A stretch of DNA of 37,596 nt from Sporomusaceae bacterium (GCA_029265905.1 JAJUGR010000024.1:1-37596); one strand, 5' to 3'; positions 14,246-26,551 are shown, counted from the first letter of the stretch. The notes: generated by a model from the letters alone, not told the origin. Numbers and translations are program-made.

Positions 14246-15685
14246 CTATTTCATTTTTTCTTTCAGCATGTCGTTGATCATCGCCGGGTTGGCCTTGCCT
14301 TTGGTCTTCTTCATGATCTGTCCGACCAAAAAGCCCAGGGCGCGGTCTTTGCCGGCACGGAAGTCTTCGATCGACTTCGGGTTTTCCGCCAGCGTCTCGT
14401 CGACAATCGCTTCCAGCGCGCCTTGGTCGCTGATCTGCTCCAGGCCTTTTTCCTTGACGATCGCTTCCGGCGTCTTGCCGCTGGCGACCATCTCTTCAAA
14501 GACGGCCTTCGCCAGCTTGCTGGAGAGGACGCCTTTGTTGATCAGCGCGACCAGTTGCGCCAGGTCGGCCGGTTTTACGGCAAACTCGGTAATGGTGATG
14601 CCCGCATTGTTGAGGTACGCGGAAACGTCGCCCATCAGCCAGTTGGTCGCGGTTTTCGCATCCGCCGTATGTTCCATGACGGCGTCGAAGTAGTCGGCCA
14701 TCGCCCGCGTCATGGTGATCATGTCCGCATCGTAAGCCGACAAGCCGTATACGTCCATCAGGCGGTGCTTGCGCGCGTCCGGCAGTTCCGGCAAGGTGGC
14801 GCGGATTTCTTCAATCCATTCCGGCGCAACGATGATCGGCACCAGGTCCGGCTCGGGGAAGTAACGGTAGTCATGGGCCTCTTCCTTGGAGCGCAGCGAT
14901 TTCGTGACATTTTGCTGTTCGTCCCAGGTGCGCGTCTCCTGAATGACACGGCCGCCTTCGTCGAGGATTTCCGCCTGGCGCAGCTCTTCGTACTCAAGCC
15001 CGCGCTGTACGGAGCGGAACGAATTGAGGTTTTTGAGCTCGCTCTTCGTGCCAAATTCCGCCTGCCCGACCGGGCGAAGGGAGATGTTCGCGTCGCAGCG
15101 CAGCGAGCCTTCCTGCATTTTGCAGTCGGAAACGTCGATATATTCCAGGATTGCTTTGACTTTCTCCAGATACAGCTTGGCTTCTTCCGGCGAGCGCATA
15201 TCCGGCTCGGAAACGATTTCAATCAGGGGCACGCCCGTACGGTTGTAGTCGACCAGCGCGGAGCTCGAGCTGGTAATGGTGTCGCCGGAGTGAACCAGCT
15301 TGCCGGCGTCCTCTTCCATATGGATGCGGGTAATGCCGATCCGCTTCGTTTCGCCGTTTATTTCAATGTCGATATGGCCGTTTACGCAAATGGGCAAATC
15401 GTACTGCGAGGTTTGAAAGTTCTTGGGCAGATCCGGGTAGTAGTAGTTTTTGCGGTCGAATTTGCTGAACGGCAAAATTTCGCAATTCATCGCCAGACCG
15501 GCTTTAATGGCAAATTCCACAACCCGCTTGTTGATGACCGGCAAAACGCCTGGCAAGCCGAGGCAAACCGGGCAAACATGCGTATTGGGGTCGCCGCCGA
15601 AGGCAGTCGTGCAGCCGCAGAAAATTTTTGATTTCGTTTTCAGCTCGGAATGGACTTCAAGCCCGATCACTGTTTCGTATTTCAT
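14246..15685 (-). CDS. gatB: Aspartyl/glutamyl-tRNA amidotransferase subunit B
   Basis: GatB is the tRNA-binding kinase subunit of GatCAB, which converts misacylated Glu-tRNA-Gln (and Asp-tRNA-Asn) to the amidated form. At 479 aa it has the usual length. The N-terminus has the conserved Val-Ile-Gly-Leu-Glu-Val-His, followed by a cysteine pair (Cys23, Cys25) near Phe-Cys-Gly-Cys and the Cys-Pro-Val-Cys zinc motif. A C-terminal helical and YqeY-like tail binds tRNA. GAGGAAT overlaps the end of gatA and selects ATG 15685, one base after the gatA stop. It is the last gene of the operon. Confidence 0.98.
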   Translation of the reverse strand: MKYETVIGLEVHSELKTKSKIFCGCTTAFGGDPNTHVCPVCLGLPGVLPVINKRVVEFAIKAGLAMNCEILPFSKFDRKNYYYPDLPKNFQTSQYDLPICVNGHIDIEINGETKRIGITRIHMEEDAGKLVHSGDTITSSSSALVDYNRTGVPLIEIVSEPDMRSPEEAKLYLEKVKAILEYIDVSDCKMQEGSLRCDANISLRPVGQAEFGTKSELKNLNSFRSVQRGLEYEELRQAEILDEGGRVIQETRTWDEQQNVTKSLRSKEEAHDYRYFPEPDLVPIIVAPEWIEEIRATLPELPDARKHRLMDVYGLSAYDADMITMTRAMADYFDAVMEHTADAKTATNWLMGDVSAYLNNAGITITEFAVKPADLAQLVALINKGVLSSKLAKAVFEEMVASGKTPEAIVKEKGLEQISDQGALEAIVDETLAENPKSIEDFRAGKDRALGFLVGQIMKKTKGKANPAMINDMLKEKMK

Positions 15686-15686
15686 C

Positions 15687-17147
15687 TCAGATTCCTCCTA
15701 GCGGCGCAAACTGTTTGTGATAATCATTTTGCTGCTCAAACGCGTGAGCGACGCGCAACAGCGTCATTTCATCCAACGGTTTGCCGATCAGCTGCATGCC
15801 GACCGGGAGGCCATTGACAAAGCCGCAAGGCATGGACAGCGCCGGAACGCCGGCCAGGTTGATCGGAATCGTGCAGACGTCCTGCAGATACATTGACAGC
15901 GGGTCTACGATGCCGCCGATTTTAAAGGCCACGGTCGGAGCGGTCGGTGTCAGCAGCACGTCGACTTGTTCAAACGCCTTGTCGAAGTCCTGCTTGATCA
16001 GCGTGCGGACCTTCATCGCTTTGAGGTAGTATGCGTCATAATAGCCGGAGCTCAAGGCATAGGTGCCGAGCATGATGCGGCGCTTGACTTCCGCGCCGAA
16101 GCCCTCGGTGCGGGTCCGCTTGTACATGTCGACGATATTGTCGCCGGCACCGCGGTGGCCAAAACCGACGCCGTCATAGCGCGCCAGGTTCGAGGAGGCC
16201 TCGGCCGTAGCAATTAAGTAATAAGCCGAAAGGGCGTATTCCGTGTGAGGCAGCGAGCACTCCACGACTTCCGCCCCCATGTCCTGCAGCTGGCGGATGG
16301 CTTTTTGCAGCACCGTGTCGATTTGCGGATCAAGGCCGGCGCCGAAATACTCCGTCGGCAGACCGATCTTCAAGCCTTTCACGTTTTGACCCAGTGCTTT
16401 TGTAAAGTCAGGCGTTTCGCCCGGCACGGAAGTGGAGTCGCGGTGGTCATGGCCGGCGATCGCGTTCATCACCAGGGCGCAGTCCGTTACATCGCGGGTG
16501 ATCGGACCGATTTGGTCGAGCGAAGAGGCAAACGCCACCAGGCCGTAGCGGGAAACGCGGCCATAGGTCGGCTTCAGGCCGACCGTGCCGGTAAAGGAGG
16601 CCGGCTGCCGGATGGAGCCGCCCGTATCCGAACCCAGCGACCAGATTGCCTCGCAAGCAGCGACCGAAGCTGCCGAACCGCCGGACGAACCACCTGGCAC
16701 GACGGACAGATCCCAAGGATTGCGGGTAAGTTGGTAAGCGGAGTTTTCACAGGAAGACCCCATGGCAAACTCGTCCATGTTGACTTTGCCAATGAAAACC
16801 GCCTTCTCGGCCGCCAATTTTTCAACGACAGTAGCATTATAGGGCGGCACGAAATGTTCCAGCATTTTTGAGGCGCAGGAAGTGCGGATGCCGGTTGTGC
16901 AGAGGTTGTCCTTGAGTGCGCCGGGAATGCCGGCGAGCGGCGAAATCGCTTCGCCTTTGGCCAGCGCGGCGTCAACTGCCGCCGCCTGTTCAAAAGCCAA
17001 GTCCTTCGTCAAGGTCAAGTACGACTGCACCTGCCCCTCCACCTTTTCAATGCGGTCAAATATAGCGCGCGTGATTTCAGTTGAGCTGGTTTCGCGCGCC
17101 ACAAGCTTGTCGTGCAATTCGTGCGCGGTTAGTTTGAACAATTCCAC
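15687..17147 (-). CDS. gatA: Aspartyl/glutamyl-tRNA amidotransferase subunit A
   Basis: GatA is the glutaminase subunit that supplies ammonia to GatB. The 486-aa amidase-signature protein has the full catalytic triad: Lys79 (Ala-Leu-Lys-Asp), Ser154 in Gly-Gly-Ser-Ser-Gly-Gly-Ser, and Ser178 in Ser-Asp-Thr-Gly-Gly-Ser. The start is GTG 17147, after GAGGTAAACG, and matches the usual N-terminus (Glu-Leu-Phe-Lys-Leu). It lies 14 bp after gatC and 1 bp before gatB. Confidence 0.98.
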   Translation of the reverse strand: MELFKLTAHELHDKLVARETSSTEITRAIFDRIEKVEGQVQSYLTLTKDLAFEQAAAVDAALAKGEAISPLAGIPGALKDNLCTTGIRTSCASKMLEHFVPPYNATVVEKLAAEKAVFIGKVNMDEFAMGSSCENSAYQLTRNPWDLSVVPGGSSGGSAASVAACEAIWSLGSDTGGSIRQPASFTGTVGLKPTYGRVSRYGLVAFASSLDQIGPITRDVTDCALVMNAIAGHDHRDSTSVPGETPDFTKALGQNVKGLKIGLPTEYFGAGLDPQIDTVLQKAIRQLQDMGAEVVECSLPHTEYALSAYYLIATAEASSNLARYDGVGFGHRGAGDNIVDMYKRTRTEGFGAEVKRRIMLGTYALSSGYYDAYYLKAMKVRTLIKQDFDKAFEQVDVLLTPTAPTVAFKIGGIVDPLSMYLQDVCTIPINLAGVPALSMPCGFVNGLPVGMQLIGKPLDEMTLLRVAHAFEQQNDYHKQFAPLGGI

Positions 17148-17161
17148 TCCGTTTACCTCCT

Positions 17162-17452
17162 TCAGCCTTCCACAATCTTCGGCACTTTAAAGCAGCCCTC
17201 TTCGGCCTGCGGCGCGTTTTGCAAGGCCGCTTCACGATCCAAAGAAGGATAAACGACATCATCCCGAAATACGTTTTGCAGCGGCAAAGCGTGTGCGGTC
17301 GGCTCCACGCCCTCGGTATCCAGCTTGTTCAAGATTTCTGCATAAGTCAGAATATCGTCAAGCTGCGCTGTGAATTTTTCCATCTCGCCGTCGCCGAAAT
17401 CCAAACGGGAGAGAAGGGCCACACGGGCTACGTCCTGAGTCGTGATTTTCAT
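17162..17452 (-). CDS. gatC: Aspartyl/glutamyl-tRNA amidotransferase subunit C
   Basis: GatC is the 96-aa linker subunit that wraps around GatA and stabilises the GatCAB complex. It shows the family pattern of an N-terminal helix ([10 protein letters not shown]), a middle helix with Leu-Asp-Asp-Ile-Leu, and the Asn-Val-Phe-Arg-Asp-Asp segment before an extended tail. ATG 17452 follows a modest AGGATGG. It is the first gene of gatCAB and lies 86 bp after ligA. Confidence 0.96.
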   Translation of the reverse strand: MKITTQDVARVALLSRLDFGDGEMEKFTAQLDDILTYAEILNKLDTEGVEPTAHALPLQNVFRDDVVYPSLDREAALQNAPQAEEGCFKVPKIVEG

Positions 17453-17491
17453 TGCGTCACCATCCTGCTCAGCATTTTAAACTTTCCGTTT

Positions 17492-17500
17492 ATTATATCA
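17492..17500 (-). promoter_or_regulatory. Extended -10 promoter for gatCAB
   Basis: On the minus strand TG-A-TATAAT (17492-17500) is a perfect extended -10 in the 86-bp ligA-gatC gap. It would let gatCAB be transcribed independently of pcrA-ligA. No matching -35 is seen. Confidence 0.6.
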
Positions 17501-17538
17501 CAAAGCCCTGCGCAAGCGCGAACCTTTATCACTTTCGG

Positions 17539-19542
<2,004 letters not shown>

Positions 19543-21711
19543 TTATTCCACCTGCGTCAATGGTGCATATTTAGCCAGCAAATTGCGAATTCCTTCCTTA
19601 GGGAAAGCCACTTTCAACTCGGTTTTATCGTCGGCGCCTTTCAAGTCGACCACCGTTCCGATGCCCCACTTGGGGTGATTGACTTTTTGGCCGATTTTGA
19701 AATTGCTGCAGCGCTGTTCCGCTTGCCTAACCGGCGCAACGGTTTTGGCGCGCGGCGCGGGCTGTTCATTTGCCAGCTGGTTCCGGCGAACGGGTTTAAG
19801 CAGCGCCTGCGGGATCTCGTTCAAGAAGCGGGAAGGCGGATACATGACCGTGTTGCCGTAAATGCTGCGCATCCGGGTGCTGGTTAAAAACAGCCGCTCC
19901 TTGGCCCGCGTAATGCCCACGTAGCAGAGTCGCCGCTCTTCCTCCAGCTCCGCCTCATTCATCAGCGTCCGGGCATGCGGGAAAATCCCTTCCTCCATCC
20001 CGGCCAAAAAGACGATCGGGAACTCCAGGCCCTTAGCCGAATGCAGCGTCATCAGCGTCACCACGTCGCCGCCGAATTTGGCGTCGTCGATATCAGAAAC
20101 GAGCGACACATGGCCGAGGAAATTCTCCAGCGTGTCCTCCTGCCCGTTCTTGGTAAACTCCTTGGCAACCGTCAGCAATTCACGAAGGTTGTCAATGCGG
20201 CTTTGCGCCTGCGGCGTGCGTTCTTCCTCCAGCTCGGCCATATAGCCCGTTTTGAGCATGACCTGTTCAATCAGCTCGAAGACCGGCTTTTTGTTGGCCT
20301 GGGCAATAAACTCAAAAATGAGCGCCGCCAATTCCTCCAGTTTGTCGCGGAAACGGCTGCTCAAGCCGGGAACCTGGTCCGGCGCCGACAACACGTCAAA
20401 CAGCGTGCCGCCGGTTTCCTGGGCCTGAACCTGCAATTTGGCAATCGTCGCGTCGCCAATGCCGCGCCGCGGCACGTTGATGATCCGCAACAAGCTGACT
20501 GCATCGTTCGGATTAAACACAACCCGCAGGTAAGCGATCATGTCCTTGATTTCCTTGCGGTCGTAGAACTTCTGCCCGCCGACGATCGTATACGGAATGG
20601 CGCACTTCATCAGCATTTCCTCGAACACGCGGGACTGCGTGTTGGTCCGGTACAAAACAGCCATATCGCCGTAAGAGCGCTGATGGCGCTCATGCAGGTG
20701 CACCATGGCGTCCACGACGAAGCGCGCTTCGTCCCGCTCGTCAACGGCCTGGTAGTAGGAAAGCGTCTCGCCGCCCTCATTGTCCGTCCACAAGTCCTTC
20801 GGCCGGCGGTCTGTGTTGTTTGCGATCACAGCGTTCGCCGCATCAAGAATGTTTTGTGAAGAGCGGTAGTTTTGCTCAAGCTTGACCACCTTTGCTTCCG
20901 GGTAATCGCGCTCAAAATCAAGAATGTTGCGGATATCGGCGCCCCGCCACGCGTAGATGCTTTGGTCGGCGTCGCCTACGACAAACAGGTTGCGCGTTTT
21001 TTCCGTCAGCAATTTTGTCAGCAGGTATTGCGCCCGGTTCGTGTCCTGATACTCGTCCACCATGACATATTGAAAGCGCTGCTGGTATTTTTCCAATACG
21101 TCGTGATGCTCCTGGAACAGGCGGATCGTCAACAGCAGCAGGTCGTCGAAATCCAGCGCATTGTTCTGCTTGAGTTTTTGCGTGTACAGCGTATAGATTT
21201 CCGCGATCTTGGTGCTGTGAAAATCATCCGCTTGCCGGGCAAACGCAGCGGCATCCAGCAACTGGTTTTTCGCATTGGAAATCGCCGCTGCCACGCCGTT
21301 CGGCGCAAAATGCTTTTCATCCAGGTTCATTTCCTTCAGGCAGGACTTCACCAAATTCAAGGCGTCCGCAGCATCGTAGATGCTGAAATTGCTTTCATAG
21401 CCGCCGAGCTTGGCGATTTCGGCGCGCAGCACCCTGGCGCAAAAAGAATGGAACGTGTAGAGCCAAATATGACGGGCTGTATCGCCAACCATTTTTGCCA
21501 CACGGCTTCGCATTTCCTGTGCGGCCTTATTTGTAAAGGTGATCGCCAAAATCTGCTCAGGACGAACGCCTTCTTGCATTAAGTGTGCGATTCGGCAAGT
21601 CAGCACTTTCGTCTTGCCAGATCCGGCCCCGGCCACCACCAGCAACGGCCCTTTGCCGTGCCGGACTGCCTCGGCTTGTTGCGGATTCAAACCGCGTACG
21701 TAATTCTCCAT
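19543..21711 (-). CDS. pcrA: ATP-dependent DNA helicase PcrA (UvrD-type)
   Basis: PcrA is a 3'-5' superfamily 1 helicase for repair, rolling-circle replication and clearing RecA. From ATG 21711 it is 722 aa. It starts Met-Glu-Asn-Tyr-Val-Arg-Gly-Leu-Asn, then a Q-motif and Walker A Ala-Gly-Ala-Gly-Ser-Gly-Lys-Thr. Later motifs include Val-Asp-Glu-Tyr-Gln-Asp-Thr-Asn (II), Trp-Arg-Gly-Ala (III), His-Ser-Ala-Lys-Gly-Leu-Glu (V) and Gly-Ile-Thr-Arg-Ala (VI). A C-terminal Tudor-like RNA polymerase-binding segment contains His-Pro-Lys-Trp-Gly-Ile-Gly. An upstream in-frame ATG at 21738 has no ribosome site, whereas GGAGG precedes 21711. Confidence 0.96.
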   Translation of the reverse strand: MENYVRGLNPQQAEAVRHGKGPLLVVAGAGSGKTKVLTCRIAHLMQEGVRPEQILAITFTNKAAQEMRSRVAKMVGDTARHIWLYTFHSFCARVLRAEIAKLGGYESNFSIYDAADALNLVKSCLKEMNLDEKHFAPNGVAAAISNAKNQLLDAAAFARQADDFHSTKIAEIYTLYTQKLKQNNALDFDDLLLLTIRLFQEHHDVLEKYQQRFQYVMVDEYQDTNRAQYLLTKLLTEKTRNLFVVGDADQSIYAWRGADIRNILDFERDYPEAKVVKLEQNYRSSQNILDAANAVIANNTDRRPKDLWTDNEGGETLSYYQAVDERDEARFVVDAMVHLHERHQRSYGDMAVLYRTNTQSRVFEEMLMKCAIPYTIVGGQKFYDRKEIKDMIAYLRVVFNPNDAVSLLRIINVPRRGIGDATIAKLQVQAQETGGTLFDVLSAPDQVPGLSSRFRDKLEELAALIFEFIAQANKKPVFELIEQVMLKTGYMAELEEERTPQAQSRIDNLRELLTVAKEFTKNGQEDTLENFLGHVSLVSDIDDAKFGGDVVTLMTLHSAKGLEFPIVFLAGMEEGIFPHARTLMNEAELEEERRLCYVGITRAKERLFLTSTRMRSIYGNTVMYPPSRFLNEIPQALLKPVRRNQLANEQPAPRAKTVAPVRQAEQRCSNFKIGQKVNHPKWGIGTVVDLKGADDKTELKVAFPKEGIRNLLAKYAPLTQVE

Positions 21712-21861
21712 GAACTTTCCAGCCTCCAATAAATCCATTCATCATTCTATGAATAACCTTTTTTAAATTCGCGTAAAACTCGTTTTTTCCTGCTTGCAAA
21801 AATTTTTTTGTAAAAAATAATACAACCGGCACCGGTCTGCCGCGATTGCCGTGCAATGCGC

Positions 21862-21890
21862 TTGCCGCCAATGCAAATCGCCGCTATACT
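21862..21890 (+). promoter_or_regulatory. Promoter of the TtcA-like gene
   Basis: TTGCCG (21862-21867) and TATACT (21885-21890) are 17 bp apart, with the gene start 35 bp downstream. Upstream, 21740-21850 is very A/T-rich and separates this gene from the divergent pcrA. I could not identify a convincing pcrA promoter there. Confidence 0.7.
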
Positions 21891-21924
21891 TAGGGCTGAC
21901 ACCATCCCCAAGGAGGTTTCTGCC

Positions 21925-22713
21925 ATGAAACCAATTCCCGCTGACCAACTAAGCCGGCTTTGGCGAGCCATTATTGAATTCGACATGCTGTCCTCGGGCG
22001 ACCGTGTCCTGGTCGGGCTCTCCGGCGGCAAGGACAGTTCGCTGCTGTTGCTCGCCTTGCGCCAGCTGCAGGCCAGAGCGCCTTTTCCTTTCGAGCTCGG
22101 CGCTTTCACCATGGACCCGCAATTTACCAGCGACTTTCTTACCGAACAACTGCGTGACTTTTGCACATCACTCGGGATTTCATATTATACCGAAAAAGTC
22201 CCCGTTGAGCAATTGTCGCGCGCCCGCCCCGGCAAAACGCCCTGCTTTTCCTGTGCGTATTTTCGCCGGGCCGCCACCAACCGCGTGGCATTAGAACACG
22301 GCTACAACAAAGTCGCGCTCGCCCATCACCATGACGACGCGGTGGAAACGTTTTTGCTCAACCTGCTCACTTCCGGGCAGCTAAAAACATTTTTGCCGGT
22401 AACGCCACTTTCCAAAACAGGCCTGACCGTGATCCGCCCGCTGCTTTATTACCGTGAAGATGAAGTCCGCGCCATGGGCCAAGAGGCCGGCATTGTCCCC
22501 TTGAAAAGCCCTTGCCCGCACGACGGATACACCAAGCGCCAGGAGGCCAAAGAATTCATCCGCAGCCTGGAATCGTTCGACCCGGGCGCCTACGACCACC
22601 TGTCAGCCGCGATGCGCTGCCAGCAAAACGAGTTGTGGCCGTCGCCCTTGCCCAAAAACGACATGATGCAAAAATTCCGCCGTTTTTGGGGCAAAAACAA
22701 AACAGGCCAATAG
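21925..22713 (+). CDS. TtcA-like tRNA thiolation enzyme
   Basis: This 262-aa PP-loop ATPase resembles tRNA 2-thiocytidine synthetase TtcA. The ATP loop is Ser-Gly-Gly-Lys-Asp-Ser at 33-38. Cys107-X2-Cys110 and Cys197 correspond to the three ligands of the [4Fe-4S] cluster that carries sulfur in TtcA. His-His-His-Asp-Asp-Ala (134-139) is the usual second motif. The frame extends upstream to 21856, but AAGGAGG (21910-21916) selects ATG 21925. It is monocistronic, divergent from pcrA, with its own promoter and terminator. In this lineage the modified base could be another thiolated position. Confidence 0.87.
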   Translation: MKPIPADQLSRLWRAIIEFDMLSSGDRVLVGLSGGKDSSLLLLALRQLQARAPFPFELGAFTMDPQFTSDFLTEQLRDFCTSLGISYYTEKVPVEQLSRARPGKTPCFSCAYFRRAATNRVALEHGYNKVALAHHHDDAVETFLLNLLTSGQLKTFLPVTPLSKTGLTVIRPLLYYREDEVRAMGQEAGIVPLKSPCPHDGYTKRQEAKEFIRSLESFDPGAYDHLSAAMRCQQNELWPSPLPKNDMMQKFRRFWGKNKTGQ

Positions 22714-22760
22714 CAAAAGACCGATCGACCCGGGCGAGTCCGGTTCGATCGGTCTTTTTG
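22713..22760. terminator. Bidirectional terminator
   Basis: AAAAGACCGATCGA and TCGATCGGTCTTTTT form a long stem with a GC-rich loop between the TtcA-like gene and the convergent pyrophosphatase gene. The A and T tracts at its ends let it terminate both transcripts. Confidence 0.9.
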
Positions 22761-22769
22761 CCATCGCGC

Positions 22770-24404
22770 TTAACGGAACGCTTCCGTCAATGGCGGGATG
22801 ATTTGTTTTTTCCGCGACAGCACCCCCGGCAGATAGAAGCTGCCTGTCGCGCCAGGCTGGCCAAAGGCCTCCTGCAATTGCGCCCGCAAACCGCCGGTCA
22901 CAATCAAGTCAGTCGTTTCGCCTAAAATGTCGGTCAGCATCAGCAAGGCGGCATCATAGTGTTCTTTTTTGCGATACGCCTCGAGCGCTTCGCGCAATTC
23001 CGCTTCCCGCGTCAACGCATCCTGGCGGTCCATCGTGTTCACCTGACCAATGGCCACGCGGTAGTCGGCGAAGCGGAATTCCTTGATATCGCTTTGCACA
23101 AGCTTGCTGGCAGGCTTGGTCATAATTTCCGAACCGCTCTTTAAAACGGACAACGCGAAGCTTTCCATCTCTACGCCGGCAATCGCCGCCAATTCCGCGG
23201 CGATTTTCTTGTCGCTTTCGGTAGCCGTCGGCGAACGGAAGAACAGCGTGTCGGAAACAATCGCCCCCAGCAGCAGTCCGGCAATCGTCGGCGGGAAAGG
23301 CACGCCGCTTTGTTTAATCATGGCAGCAACGATGGACGACGTGGAACCGACCGGCTCCTGGCGAATAAAGATCGGCTCGCCGGTCGTCAGGCCGCCCAGC
23401 CGGTGGTGATCGATTATTTCCAGCAAATCAGCCTCTTCGCAGCCTTCGACCGCCTGTCCGCGCTCGTTGTGATCGACCAAAATCACCGCTGGCCGTTGCG
23501 GCACAATCATCTGCCCGCGGTCGACAATGCCGAGGAAGCGACCGTTGTCCGTGATCGGATAATTGCGGAAGTTGGTTTCCGCCACGCGTTGCCGTACATC
23601 AGCCAGCAATTCGGATGGTCCAAACGTGACCACGTCGTTGCGCATCACGCGGGAGACCGGCACGCTTTGCTGCACCAGCCGCGCTACCGTGTAGGTGTCA
23701 TGCGGCGTCGTCAAGACGAACACGCCTTTGTCTTTTGCCGTCGCCAGCAACGTCTCGCAAGGCGCCGCGCCAGTCGTTAACACGATGCAACCGCAACCCG
23801 CCTCGATCGCCAGCAACTGATCGTCCAGCCGGTCGCCGATCAGCACGATATCCCCGGCCGCAATCAGCGCCCGCAGCGTCTTGCCGGTTGCAGCGGCAAT
23901 CCGGACGCGGCCGCGCACGAGCTCGTCAGTCGGAACGGCCGTCACAAACTGGCCGTCAATCGCCTTGGCCAGGCTGGCAAGCGGCACCCCCGCCTCCGCC
24001 AGATCCTCCAGTTCAACCTCGCGATAATACCGCGCCGCCAAATCGCTGACGCTGACAATGCCCTGCAGTTGTCCGTCCGCCGCTACAACGGGCAACGATT
24101 TCGAGCCGCTGTTAATCAGCAGCTTTCCCGCTTCCCGCAGAGTTGCCTCGGGCAGGATCGTCAGCGGACAGTCCTGCAGCACGTCCTGCGCCCGTGGATA
24201 TAAATCAGCAACCAGCCGTGGCTCCTCTTGGCCGAAGTACTGCAAAACAAAAGCAGTTTCGGCATTCACATTGCCAGCTCTAGCGGCAACTGCGTTCCAG
24301 CCCAACTGCTGTTTCAAATAGGCATAGGCGATCGCCGCGCAAATCGAGTCGGTATCGGGATTGCGGTGTCCAATAACTAATACTTCTCTTTCCATTTCGC
24401 TCAT
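22770..24404 (-). CDS. Manganese-dependent inorganic pyrophosphatase with CBS and DRTGG domains
   Basis: A 544-aa family II pyrophosphatase hydrolyses PPi to phosphate. The DHH catalytic domain starts with Gly-His13-Arg-Asn-Pro-Asp17-Thr-Asp19-Ser. It is interrupted by CBS (about 70-125), DRTGG (about 130-245) and CBS (about 250-305), then resumes with Val-Asp-His-Asn and Ile-Asp-His-His-Arg, and ends in a DHHA2 domain (about 420-544). CBS-PPases of this type are inhibited by AMP/ADP and activated by ATP or diadenosine polyphosphates. GAGGAG precedes ATG 24404, and an ATG three codons in is an alternative. It is the last gene of the his transcript, 19 bp after hisIE. Confidence 0.94.
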   Translation of the reverse strand: MSEMEREVLVIGHRNPDTDSICAAIAYAYLKQQLGWNAVAARAGNVNAETAFVLQYFGQEEPRLVADLYPRAQDVLQDCPLTILPEATLREAGKLLINSGSKSLPVVAADGQLQGIVSVSDLAARYYREVELEDLAEAGVPLASLAKAIDGQFVTAVPTDELVRGRVRIAAATGKTLRALIAAGDIVLIGDRLDDQLLAIEAGCGCIVLTTGAAPCETLLATAKDKGVFVLTTPHDTYTVARLVQQSVPVSRVMRNDVVTFGPSELLADVRQRVAETNFRNYPITDNGRFLGIVDRGQMIVPQRPAVILVDHNERGQAVEGCEEADLLEIIDHHRLGGLTTGEPIFIRQEPVGSTSSIVAAMIKQSGVPFPPTIAGLLLGAIVSDTLFFRSPTATESDKKIAAELAAIAGVEMESFALSVLKSGSEIMTKPASKLVQSDIKEFRFADYRVAIGQVNTMDRQDALTREAELREALEAYRKKEHYDAALLMLTDILGETTDLIVTGGLRAQLQEAFGQPGATGSFYLPGVLSRKKQIIPPLTEAFR

Positions 24405-24423
24405 TGTCGTCTCCTCGCGCTTT

Positions 24424-25065
24424 TTACTTTCTGCGCTGCGTCAACTCGGTCAAAATGTCACCGGGTTTCAGGCCGTGATAAGCTAGCAGCACGAGACAAT
24501 GATACCACAAATCAGCCATTTCGTAAGTAATTTCATGCAAATCGTTGTTTTTCGAGGCGATAATTGTTTCCGCCGCTTCCTCGCCGACTTTTTTCAGGAT
24601 TTTGTCCTGACCCTTGTCGAAAAGGTAGTAGGTGTAGGAGCCTTCGCGCTTTTCCTCCCGCCGTTCGTTAATCAGGGCGTAGAGTTGTTCCAAAATCGTC
24701 GTTGGATCGACCGCCGCGGCCAAAGCCCGTTCTGGCGCTTGCCAGAGCGTGTCGGCAAAGCAAGAGTAATTGCCGGTATGGCAAGCGACGCCTTTTTGCT
24801 CAACCAACAACAGCAGCGTGTCCTGATCGCAATCCACCGCGATGCGAACCACGCGCTGCGTATTGCCGGAAGTCGCCCCCTTATTCCACAGTTCCTGGCG
24901 GCTGCGGCTGTAAAACCAAGTTTCGCCGGTCTCGATCGTTTTTTGCAGCGCCTCGGCGTTCATCCAGGCGACCATCAGCACCGTGCGCGTGTTGACCTCC
25001 TGCACAACGGCCGGAATGAGGCCATTGGCGTCAAATTTGAGCGACGCTATTTTTTGTTCCATCAT
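24424..25065 (-). CDS. hisIE: Bifunctional phosphoribosyl-AMP cyclohydrolase / phosphoribosyl-ATP pyrophosphatase
   Basis: The 213-aa fusion does steps 2 and 3 of histidine synthesis. HisE cleaves PR-ATP to PR-AMP and PPi, and HisI opens the adenine ring. The HisI part (about 1-115) has the metal motif Asp-Cys-Asp-Gln-Asp and Cys-His-Thr-Gly ... Ser-Cys-Phe. The HisE part (about 125-213) has Glu-Glu-Ala-Ala-Glu-Thr and Asp-Leu-Trp-Tyr-His. GGAGG selects ATG 25065, which overlaps the hisF stop by 4 bp (ATGA). Confidence 0.97.
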   Translation of the reverse strand: MMEQKIASLKFDANGLIPAVVQEVNTRTVLMVAWMNAEALQKTIETGETWFYSRSRQELWNKGATSGNTQRVVRIAVDCDQDTLLLLVEQKGVACHTGNYSCFADTLWQAPERALAAAVDPTTILEQLYALINERREEKREGSYTYYLFDKGQDKILKKVGEEAAETIIASKNNDLHEITYEMADLWYHCLVLLAYHGLKPGDILTELTQRRK

Positions 25066-25820
25066 AACCTAACCTCCACCCCTCTTTCCCGAAGATATTC
25101 TTTTACCGCCCTGACCGTGAAGGTGCCATAGTGGAACACAGAAGCGGCCAAGACGGCGTCCGCACCGCCTTTGGTCAACACATCATAAAAATGCGCCAGC
25201 TCACCGGCGCCGCCGGAGGCGATCACCGGGACCGGAACTGCCTCCGATACAGCCCGGGTCAATTCAATGTCATAGCCGTCCTTCGTTCCATCGGCATCCA
25301 TACTGGTCAGGAGGATTTCGCCGGCGCCCAGGCCAACTCCTTTTTTCACCCACTCAATCACGTCAAGTCCGGTTGGCGTGCGCCCTCCGTTGATATAAAC
25401 CTCCCAACGGTTGTCGCCGGCCCGCCTGGCGTCGACGGCCAGGACAATGCACTGGTTGCCGAACAGTTTGGCGCCCTCGGCGATCAATTGCGGGTTCTTC
25501 ACCGCCGCCGTATTGACGGAAACTTTATCCGCACCGGCCAGCAAGGTGTTGCGCATATCCTCGACCGTCCGTATCCCACCGCCAACCGTCAAGGGCATGA
25601 ACACCTTGCCGGCCGTTTCGGCAATCACGTCAAGCATCGATTTGCGTTCTTCCACCGAGGCGGTAATATCCAGGAAGACAAGCTCATCCGCTCGCTCCGC
25701 ATCATAACGCGCCGCCAATTCGACCGGATCGCCGGCATCCTGCAAGCCCACAAAATTGGTTCCCTTGACAACCCGGCCGCCTTTAACATCCAGGCAGGGG
25801 ATAATGCGTTTTGTCAGCAT
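25062..25820 (-). CDS. hisF: Imidazole glycerol phosphate synthase cyclase subunit HisF
   Basis: HisF is the TIM-barrel subunit that uses HisH-derived ammonia to make imidazole glycerol phosphate and AICAR. At 252 aa it has the family length. Catalytic Asp11 lies in Cys-Leu-Asp-Val-Lys-Gly-Gly and Asp130 in Leu-Ala-Val-Asp-Ala, and phosphate-binding Gly-Gly motifs lie at 80-82 and near Ala-Ser-Gly-Gly-Ala-Gly. Its start overlaps hisA by 7 bp and its end overlaps hisIE by 4 bp. Confidence 0.98.
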   Translation of the reverse strand: MLTKRIIPCLDVKGGRVVKGTNFVGLQDAGDPVELAARYDAERADELVFLDITASVEERKSMLDVIAETAGKVFMPLTVGGGIRTVEDMRNTLLAGADKVSVNTAAVKNPQLIAEGAKLFGNQCIVLAVDARRAGDNRWEVYINGGRTPTGLDVIEWVKKGVGLGAGEILLTSMDADGTKDGYDIELTRAVSEAVPVPVIASGGAGELAHFYDVLTKGGADAVLAASVFHYGTFTVRAVKEYLRERGVEVRL

Positions 25821-26551
25821 TGCTCATCCTCCCCTCGCGCCACGCGCAAGGCTTCCGGCAAGGACAGCGCGCCGGTATAAAGCGCTTTGCCGATCACGAC
25901 GCCCTCAATTCCCTGCGCCTTTTTCAACGCCCTGATATCGGCAAGGCCGCTGACGCCGCCCGAGGCGATGACCTTCGCGCCGCTGGCTTTGGCCAGCGCC
26001 TCCGTGGCGGCCACATTCACGCCGCCCAACGTGCCGTCGCGGCTGATATCCGTAAAGATGAAGCGCGCCACCCCAACTGTCGTCATCCGGCGGGCCAACT
26101 CTTCGGCCGCCAAATCGCCGCTCACGCCCCAGCCATCGACCGCTACCACGCCGTTGCGGGCGTCGATGCCGACAACGACCTGTTCGCCGCCAAAGCGCTT
26201 GCAGGCCTCCGCCACCAGTTCCGGGTTGCGCACGGCCACCGAGCCCAAGATCACGCGATTGACGCCTTCAGCAAGCCAGGCCTCCGCCGCTGCCAGCGTG
26301 CGGATGCCGCCGCCCAATTGAAACGGCACGGAAAGCTGCTTTCTGATCGCCCGAATCGCCGCGCGATTTTTCGGCTCGCCCGCCAACGCGCCATCAAGGT
26401 CAACAACGTGCACGTACTCAGCTCCCGCCTGCTGCCAGGCAAAAGCGGCGGCCGCCGGGTTGTCGCCATAAACCGTTTCCTGATCAAAACGGCCTTCCGT
26501 CAACCGGACGCATTTGCCGCCGCGAATATCTACCGCGGGAAAAAGTATCAT
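25814..26551 (-). CDS. hisA: ProFAR isomerase HisA
   Basis: HisA converts ProFAR to PRFAR by an Amadori rearrangement on a TIM barrel. At 245 aa it has the usual length. Catalytic Asp8 lies in Val-Asp-Ile-Arg and Asp130 in Val-Gly-Ile-Asp-Ala-Arg, with the duplicated phosphate sites Gly-Gly-Gly-Ile-Arg and Ala-Ser-Gly-Gly-Val. It overlaps hisH by 4 bp and hisF by 7 bp. Confidence 0.97.
   Translation of the reverse strand: MILFPAVDIRGGKCVRLTEGRFDQETVYGDNPAAAAFAWQQAGAEYVHVVDLDGALAGEPKNRAAIRAIRKQLSVPFQLGGGIRTLAAAEAWLAEGVNRVILGSVAVRNPELVAEACKRFGGEQVVVGIDARNGVVAVDGWGVSGDLAAEELARRMTTVGVARFIFTDISRDGTLGGVNVAATEALAKASGAKVIASGGVSGLADIRALKKAQGIEGVVIGKALYTGALSLPEALRVARGEDEQC

Noticed and set aside
14237-15631. 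464-aa plus-strand open frame over gatB
   Set aside because: It is an exact antisense shadow of gatB, which has a ribosome site and conserved motifs. Long antisense frames are common in GC-rich coding sequence.
21712-21738. Longer pcrA N-terminus starting at ATG 21738
   Set aside because: There is no ribosome site there, and the extra nine residues precede the normal family start, which has GGAGG upstream.
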